Part shown: positions 45,201 through 54,200 of the stretch, piece after piece
Position numbering within the stretch: the stretch's first letter is position 1
Layout: each line of letters starts with the position of its first letter
NCBI GenBank assembly: GCA_026874595.1
Contig: CM049309.1
Location: 306,501 to 370,500 of the forward strand
Direction: 5' to 3'
Origin: Sipunculus nudus
Taxonomy: Eukaryota; Annelida; Sipuncula; Golfingiida; Sipunculidae
Length of the DNA stretch: 64,000 bases
Notes under the pieces: model-generated
What the model saw: the letters and a program-made list of their open reading frames with translations, nothing else
The model's database searches: none
What the model was told of the DNA's origin: nothing
Translations under genes and position numbers: made by a program

Positions 45201-48200
45201 GAAATAACTTATTGATTTTAGGGTCGACTGGTCAGGAGGTTAAAGGTTGCAGGTCAAAGTTATTCACACATTGATTGCCAAGTGATCACTCCAGTTTTAA
45301 GTGGTTAGTAGTTACCCATCACTCTAGAAAGAATCCAGTGGATATGTGGGCTTAAGGCCAAGGTCATAGGTCAAGGATGTTCACAATAAAAACTTAATTT
45401 GTAGACCATCTCTATTTTTATGCCCCCGCCACAAAGTGGCCGGGGCATATAATTTTACCCATGTCCGTCCTTCCGTCATTCCGTCATTCCGAAATCAAAC
45501 AGTTGTACGGACTTTTTTTCGCAATGCCTGCAGATATTGGCCTGATTTTCGATGTGTGGGCAGATAATAACCAGTTACAGATCAAGTTCGCATTTCGTCC
45601 CGGTTGACCTACTTTTGATCATTTTACATCTCATAAACTTAGAAAATTTCATGAAAAATAGAAATTTTCATGACAAATACACATGTACAGACTTTTTTTT
45701 CGCAATGCCTGCAGATATTGGCATGATATTTGGTGTGTAGGCAGATAATGACCAGTTTCAGATAGAGTTCGCGTTTCGTCCCAGTTGACTTACTTTTGAC
45801 CGTTTTACGTCTCCTAAACTTAGAAAATTTCATGAAAAATAGAAATTTTCATGACAAATACACATGTACAGACTTTTTTTTCGCAATGCCTGCAGATATT
45901 GGCCTGATTTTTGGTGTGTATGCAGATTTAGACCAGTTACAGATCGAATTCGCGTTTCATTCCAGTTGACCTACTTTTGACTGTTTTACACCTCCTTAAC
46001 ATAAAGAATTTCATGAAAAATATAAATTTTCATGACAAATACACATGTACAGACTTTTTTTCGCAATACCTGCAGATATTGGCCTGATTTTTGGTGTGTG
46101 GGCAGATAATGACCAGTTACAGATCGAGTTCACGTTTTGTCCCAGTTGACCTACTTTTGACAGTTTGATGGTGCTCTAACATAGAAAATCCATAAAAAGT
46201 GCACATGTACAGACTTTTTTTCACAGTGCCTGCAGATACGGGCCTGATTTTTTGTGTGTAGGCAGATAATGACCAGTTACAGATCGAGTTCTTGTTTTGT
46301 CCCAGTTGACCTACTTTTGACCATTTGACTGCTCCTGAACATAGAAAATTTCATGAAAAATAGAAATTTTCATAACAAATGCATATGTACGGACTTTTTT
46401 TCCTCAATGCCTGCAGATACCACCCTGATTTTTTCTGTGTGGGCAGATAATTACATTTACAGATAGAGTTCGCGTTTCTTCCCAGTTGACCTACTTTTGA
46501 TTGTTTTACGGCTCTTAAACATGGAAAATTTCATGAAAGACAGAAATTTTTATGGAAAATGCACATGTATGGACTTTTTTTTACAATGCCTGCAGATACT
46601 GGCCTGATTTTTATTGTGTTGCTTGATTATGACCCGTTACAGATTGAGTTTGCATTTTGCCCTTGTTGACCTACTTTTGACCATACGACACCTCCTGAAC
46701 TTAAAAAAAATTTCAAAAATTAACAAATGTTTCTAATTTGCGTCAGGCAGGGGCATTCATGTCGTTCCAACACATCTAGTTCTTGTATATATAACCATTG
46801 CACTCCAACTAGTTCATCTCACTCTGTGGCCTTAATTGTGAGTAACACTTGTGATATTTGACTCCCTTTTGTATCATCCCATTGAATGATAAGATCATGA
46901 TTAGTGCATAACAAAAACACTCTGTTGCTGGAATGCTTCAGCCAGGCATTAAGACTATTAGAGTATAGTATTAAGGTTTATCTACTAATTTATAAGATGA
47001 TGGGAACATTTTGCAGTTTATTTTATGGAATCATATCAGTAAACTTAGTTTCCTAGATATCTGAATACTTTTATACAAATCATCAGATATACCAGCAAGT
47101 GATTTTTTTGCTATTTATGTTGATCTTATATCTAGCCTGTGTGGTGTTCCTTTTGAGACTGACAGGTATCAAGCAAGCTATGGGATTAGTTCCTGATAGC
47201 TCAACAGCCATACATTTTGCCTCAGAACATCAAGTCGCTGTGTTTAACCAGACATATGTGATATTTATTTCTGTCATCATAGAAAGTTTCAATAAAATTG
47301 GCAAATAGGTTCTTCAGAAATTTGACTGGAAGTTGTGAATCTCAGCCCATGATGTTGCAGGTCATGCTTGGCAGCTGAGCATCATGGCCCGTGGGTCACT
47401 TGTTTCAATGTATGATGATGCTGAATTTTATTCCAGAAGGTTGAATTAAAATTGCTTTGGTATCCTCATAATTCAGTCTATACAGTAGATATTTGTCACC
47501 CGCTATTGCCCCCTTGGCAGATGACACAGAAATGGTGAGCGTCTGTCTTGCCATCCCGCCGTCTGGCCAATCGTCTGTCCGTCACACATTTGTTAACGCA
47601 ATACCTCAAAAAGAATTTGAGGTACAATCACCAAACTTGCAGCATTGATGCACCTTATCAAGGGCTAGATCAAGTTTGAACATGGATGACCTTGATGTAG
47701 TTTTCAAGGTCATGGAGACTATGCTAAAATGATATTAACACAATAACTCAAAAAAATTTGAGGTACAGTCACCCAACTTGCAGCATTGATGCAACTTATC
47801 AAGGGCTAGATCAAGTTTGAACATGGATGACCTTGATGTAGTTTTCAAGGTCATGGGGACAATATGCTAAAATGATATTAACGCAATAACTAAAAAGAAT
47901 TTGAGGTACAGTCACCAAACTTGCAGCATTGATGCATCTTATCAAGGGCTAGGTCAAGATTGAACATGGATGACCTTGACCCATTTTTCAAGGTCACAGA
48001 GGCTATAATTCTAAAATAATGTTAACGCAATAACTTATGAAATTTGAGGTATAGTCTCCAAACTTGCATCATTGATGCACCTTATCAAGGGCTATGTTAA
48101 GCCCAAACATGGATGACCTTGATGCATTTTTCAAGGTCACAGCAGCGATAATGTTGAAATGATTTTAACACAATAATTCAAAAAGAATTTCAGGTGCACT

Positions 48201-51200
48201 AACCAAACTTGCTGCATTGATGTTTCTGATGGAGGGCCAGGTCAAGATTGAATATGGATGACCTTCATGCAGTTTTCAAGGTCACAAGGGTAATTTTGTT
48301 GTGTGACATTGACCCATCTCAAATTTCATATATGTATTAACAACTTATTTTTTCTAGCTATTCCCACATCAGGTGGGGGACATACTAGATCTGTTCCACA
48401 GATCAACTTTTCCCTTGTGTTTTACTAAATCTGTATAAACATGGCAGTATGGTGTGTCTCCAGAAACCAAGCAGCCCCCGCTCCTTCATCAGCGTGGTAG
48501 ACATACAGGGGGCAGCACTGGACAATATCATGTCTCAGATGCCTGAGAAGAAGGTGATACTGCAGCAGTCTCCTGATCCCGTGCCAGCTCCACACATCAG
48601 CACCAAACTTCCTAGAGGGATACTCAAGTCAGGTGTGTTTGAATAGTGTGTAAAATGACTGTCATTCTCAAAATCAGGGGAATCCTTAAAGCATGAGTTT
48701 CTTTTTTATTTAAGTCAGAAAATTTTATTAAAATGCCTTTGATCATGAAAATCAGGAAATTTGATTGGCCCAAAAGGGAAATAAGCCAATCTATTACCAG
48801 TTTATTTTGTCTTATTTCCAAACAGCACATCCATCAGATGATTTACTGTGTTGTTTTTATTTTGAGTACATTCAGTTGTACATGGAATATATACATATTA
48901 GTTCCTTAGTATCACTATGTATACTGTAACAACAAAGATAATGTGACAAATGTGAAAGTTCATTGTAGAGACTGCATGACAGATCATTGTAGATAATGAA
49001 TGACCAAGAAGAGAAGGAATGCATACTGACACATCAAAGATGTTATTGAATTTCTGGATGCTCTGTACACTGCAGTCTCTGGTCTGCCTTGCAATCTCTG
49101 AATTGAACCTTTGGTTCTGTATAATCAGTCTGTATTGTCAGTCTTGAACTGTGTCACGTTGCTTTACAGAATCCACAAAACAGAGTAGCAGTCCTGAGAG
49201 ACAGCCTGGTCCTGATGCTGTGACAGCAAGACTCCTTGAAGATCGCCCTCTGGATGCCAGCATTGATGAGTATGTTAAATTTCCACCAGGGGTCTCTGCT
49301 AGGCTCACCTCTGGTCAAACTCACCAGACTTATGTAGGTCTTGAAATTTTAGGATCATTCTGGCTCCATGAATCATCCTGGTTTGACAATGAGCATTTTG
49401 AAAATTTTGGCCTAATCAAAATAGAATAGTTTCCTAAAAACTGTTGTATTAGGATTTGGAATTTTCACAAGTGGGCATGTATAGATACATGCATTCATGA
49501 AGTTAAGCAATAATACACAGTGTGTAATTGATAATTTAGCCCTATTCAGGACTACACCATTGAACTGGTAATTCATACAATTGTCTCCTGTACTTTTTTT
49601 CAGAAAAGAAAATGTAATATTTAAAGAATAAAGCCTTTTGTATATGTTGGTTAATCTTGATGCCTTTAGTTTCCAGCGATGGTCCTGATTACTCAAAACC
49701 TTCCCTGTCATACAAAAGTTTAAAGAAAAAATCATATTTAATTTTATATCAGTTCTCAGTGTGATGCTAGTCACCTGAGCATCATGACCCATGGGTCACT
49801 TTTCTGATATTACCTGCTTCTTATATGTAAAGGGGCATTACATGTGAAGTTTAGTATACAATGTTTCAGGCTGGTAGCAGCTGATATGGCTACAAAGGGA
49901 TATCGCTTCCGAACAAAAAGTGGAATCAGAAAGAGGCTAGGGCAGATGAATGATCAAATCTCTGCCATCAATCAGATGTCAGCCAAAATGGAGGCTGAGT
50001 TCCAAAACACCCGACTGGTGAGTACCAACAGTCAAACACAGGAAAGGTCACATACTCCAGTCACTCACACAGGAAAGGTCACATACTCCAGTCACTCACA
50101 CAGGAAAGGTCACATACTCCAGTCACTCACACAGGAAAGGTCACATACTCCAGTCACTCACACAGGAAAGGTCACATACTCCAGTCACTCACACAGGAAA
50201 GGTCATGTACTCCAGTCACTCAAGGATAAGAAACCTGTTCAGATCAGTGATTATATCAATTGGTGTTGACATGATATGATTAAGAATGGAAAAAAAATTA
50301 TGAAACCTTGTCCAATTGAATGTCTGAATGGTTGATGCCTTTTTGTGTGTATTTTTGTATTTGCACAACTTAAATTTTTGATGTTTTGCAAACAAATAAA
50401 GTAAAACTTACCTTGGTTAATATTCATTGCCAGATAGGATACATTCTGTAATTTAGAATAATCTTAAATGGGATGAACACTCTTTTACATAACTTTGGCA
50501 ATATTGTTCAGCCCCAGTGGAATGTTGACAAAAAACTCATAATAAATCATTTCAAAGATTAATACCAGGTGTCTTTGAGGGTAAATTGTTTTATTTTTTA
50601 CCTTGAATAAAAGTATACTAATAAGTATACACTTTTCTATCTGCATATGAATCTTGTAAATAATTATTGGCTTTTGTATTCATGCATTATTTCAGCTTAT
50701 GAACACAGTTGAAAACATGGCCGAGGCAATGGAGCCAGACAGGGAGCAATACCCTCCAAGTAGAGCATTAAAACATGTTGGCACACCAGGGACCCCAGTC
50801 AAGGAACTACAGGTAAGTGTACTACCAACAGACCTAAAACCACAGCTCACATTCTATATTAGACTGGCCAAGTCAGTATGCATTAAAATGACATATCTGA
50901 GCCAGTGAATATAATTTGCCTCCAGATTTGATTAAATTACTATCATATAGCATGCCGTACCACACATGGCTGTGGGCATACTGACATATAGAGTGAACAA
51001 CAAGGTGATAGCGCCACCTGTCACTACCTGGCTGTACTAGGGGTTTTCTTTATACATCAGCAATATTGATGTCTTCATCAGGATTTCATTACAAATAAAG
51101 TACAGTAGAGCGCCATTTTTCTGAATGCCGATTTTCTGAAAACTTGTTTTACCAAAATTTAAAATCGGGAACCGAAAATTTATTGGGATTTAAGAAAAAT

Positions 51201-54200
51201 TTGTCAAGCATGTAAATACCTCAAAGAATTTATTTGTAATTACAAGTCACAACAGCCTGCAGTCAAATATTTAAGCCCAGTGGTGACCTTAATTAATTAG
51301 TTCTGGGCCGATGTTGTCGCCAGGAAAAGGTGTGAAAACTACAGCTGGTCCCGCAATGTTAGGCTCCCTGTAGCCTCAGAAAGGGGGGAGCAGTTTATCC
51401 AAGAGGACTTGTATGTTATCAACCATATCTCGTTCGTACCCAAACAAGCAGGGTTGGTCACCTTGGGCTAGGATGCCAGGCCAAACAAATGAGCAGTTTA
51501 TTTGCATGAACATACATCACTTGTGCTCAAGCAGGTTTTGTTCATTGCCAAGAGCAAATGTGTCATCTGCCTTAACTCGCTATTACTCAGCTTATTCATC
51601 ATTTCATGTTTACTGTCATGAAAATCAGTGCTGCTCAAACACGATCGTCTTGCTGTCACTTGTCAAAGATATGGAATCAAAGAAGAGAAATGGACAATGT
51701 TATGCTTTGATGACTAGCTGTCAATCCTTGAACCCCCTTGTTGAATTTGTTGAAAAAGTGGCCACTACGTATTCTAAAAACCAGTTAGACTTATCTTCAC
51801 CAATCCAGCTCTGCAATAAATCCAATATTTTTATACAATAACATAGGCCAAAAAGAAAAACAGTGTTCCCTCAGTAAAATGGCGTTACTATAAATTAATC
51901 AACTGTCTTATGAACTTGTTGCTTGACCTCTGACCGATTTTCCCAAAATTTGCTTTTCCTTAAAAAGTGCTTTTCCCCTGCCGATTTTGGAAAAACGGCA
52001 GGGGAAAAGCCATTGTCATTGCTGGTGTTGGGACTGATGAGGGATTATAAACGATGATCAGTCAGTTAATGCAAACGATCCAGTGATTGATGTTGCCCTG
52101 CCATAATTGATTACAGAGTTTTTCAGTTAGGTTTCATAATGACAAAAGGAACACTTTAATAAAAATTATGCTACCAAACTTCTGTTTTTACTAGTATATT
52201 CACACCTAAGAGTACTCTATATACATGTAGGCTACAGAGTTATTAGATCTATATATGAGTTGAGAGGATGTACAGGTCAGTATTTGATCAGATATATCAT
52301 ACTCCTAGAGGTCAACCAAGTTTTACTGATGATTGACCATGAAATTACCACTGATTCCCAACACTTCTCAAAACACATCTAATAATAAATCATCAGTCGC
52401 TGATATGCTGTCAATGATTGATTATGATCAAGGAAGCGATTCCTAACACAAGTCATTGCCATTCTTGACCTTAAGTGTTGTGTAATAATATGCCATTGAG
52501 AAGGAAATGCTAACTCATTCAAGTGACTTGTCACATACAAATTAATGCAAGTATCAGCAACTTACCCTGTTTACTTAATAGACCATTAGGATGAGCAGCT
52601 AAAGAAGCTTTATTTTTGTGGCCATGGCATCTATCCAGGTGCTGAATTACATTTTATTTCCTATGTTTCTGTTATCAAACAGCCCGGCAGGCCTTATTAT
52701 ATAGCATTAGGGGTTACATTTTACAAGCTTCAGTCAGCTAACTGAACTGATTTGTTGTTCACCTTAAGTCTCCATTGTGCTGAGGTTCACACCTGTATAG
52801 AATGACTGCAGAAACCCTGCCATATGTATTCACTGGCCAAGAACATCATATGTTGTCTGGTAAAACTGTGCTGTTGTGTCTATTAAAGGGACATTTTCAG
52901 AAGCTAAATTGTATCTATTCTTTCACACTATTAGTTCAGTTTTGCTTTATACAAATGTTTTCAAGCAAAACCATCCACACGGTCTCATTTTCTCGCATAC
53001 GGCTGTTTAACACCATGTTATGGCTCTGCGTAGTGGTAAACACAGTCTGTTTACCATTACAAGGCCGTGTGACCAGAGGTCCGATTGAGAGGGATAACAT
53101 GCATTGTTTCAACCAGCACAAACATGCATTAATTTTTGGGCCAAGTCAGACCAGGTATCTCCTGATTGACACTTGTTTTGTTCAACAATGCACACTGCCC
53201 CACACGCTTTGTTTATATGACATGTCATCACGCCTTGTCCACTGTTTTAATCATTTGTTTACAGGAGAAAGCAAATGGTTTAAGGGCAATATTTTTGCAG
53301 ATACAGATTTATTTTAAGGGTGAAGAAGCTATTTTTTGTGTTAACTCAACATGCTTGGGCCCCTTTAGACATAAAGTTCAATCATGTAATGATGGATTTT
53401 TTAAGCTAGTATTTAGTCAAATGACTCCAAGAGAACTATCAAAGAAAAAACTTACTTGTAAAATGTAAAAAAAAAACATATTATTTTAACATATGTAAAA
53501 GATGTGTAAAATAAATCAGAAAGGTTTAGTTATACACGCAGTAACTAGACAATTTTGAGTTAAATAAATATTGATCTTGTGAATTAGGAATTTTCATCTG
53601 TGATAAATAATTGTTAATTTAAAGGTTACAATCGAAGCACTGTTTAATTTATTATTTGGTTTTTACAGGATGGTTCTCCAAGGGAAAAAGGTCCAGGAGT
53701 CAGTCAAAGGTAGATATTTATAATCAAGAGAAATGAGATTCAGTTAATAATACAGAAAAAAATTCATAATTGTGGTTTTGCAGTGATGCAATGTCTTGTT
53801 TAATACACTTTAATTGAGTAAAAACTATTTTTAAATACATGTACATTTTAAATTAAAAGTTTTTACTCTGTAGTATGCTTATTACTCCCAAGTTAACTTG
53901 AGACTGGTTATTTCTAACTTTTAACATAGATAATGAAAGACTTGATGAGACAGATATGCTCATTGTTGTATTACTACCAGTAACATGCAGTTTGTTGCAA
54001 GATTCTGCCCACAATTTGTCATAGAATTTGATTCAGGCACTTGAAAATTGTTCCTGATTTGTTTCTTTTGTCACAAAAAAATTAAATATGTAACTTAGTA
54101 TTTAATAAATTGAATAAGACTATGTATCCAGATGTTGACTGTGAAGTATAGTCCTTACAAAAGTCCTGTCATTTTCATCTTTTGGAGGTATAAATGTTTT

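Noticed and set aside
50031-50222. 31-bp array as coding repeat (open frame 49844-50269)
   Set aside because: A strong donor at 50018 and phase agreement with the next exon put the array in the intron.
40150-52000. Family J as a single long element from 40150 to 52000
   Set aside because: The two pieces are both left-to-right copies with shared bodies, and exons of the gene lie between them; they are separate truncated copies.
52802-53317. 171-codon open frame as a gene
   Set aside because: No recognisable domain, no splice support and unlike the codon use of the neighbouring exons.
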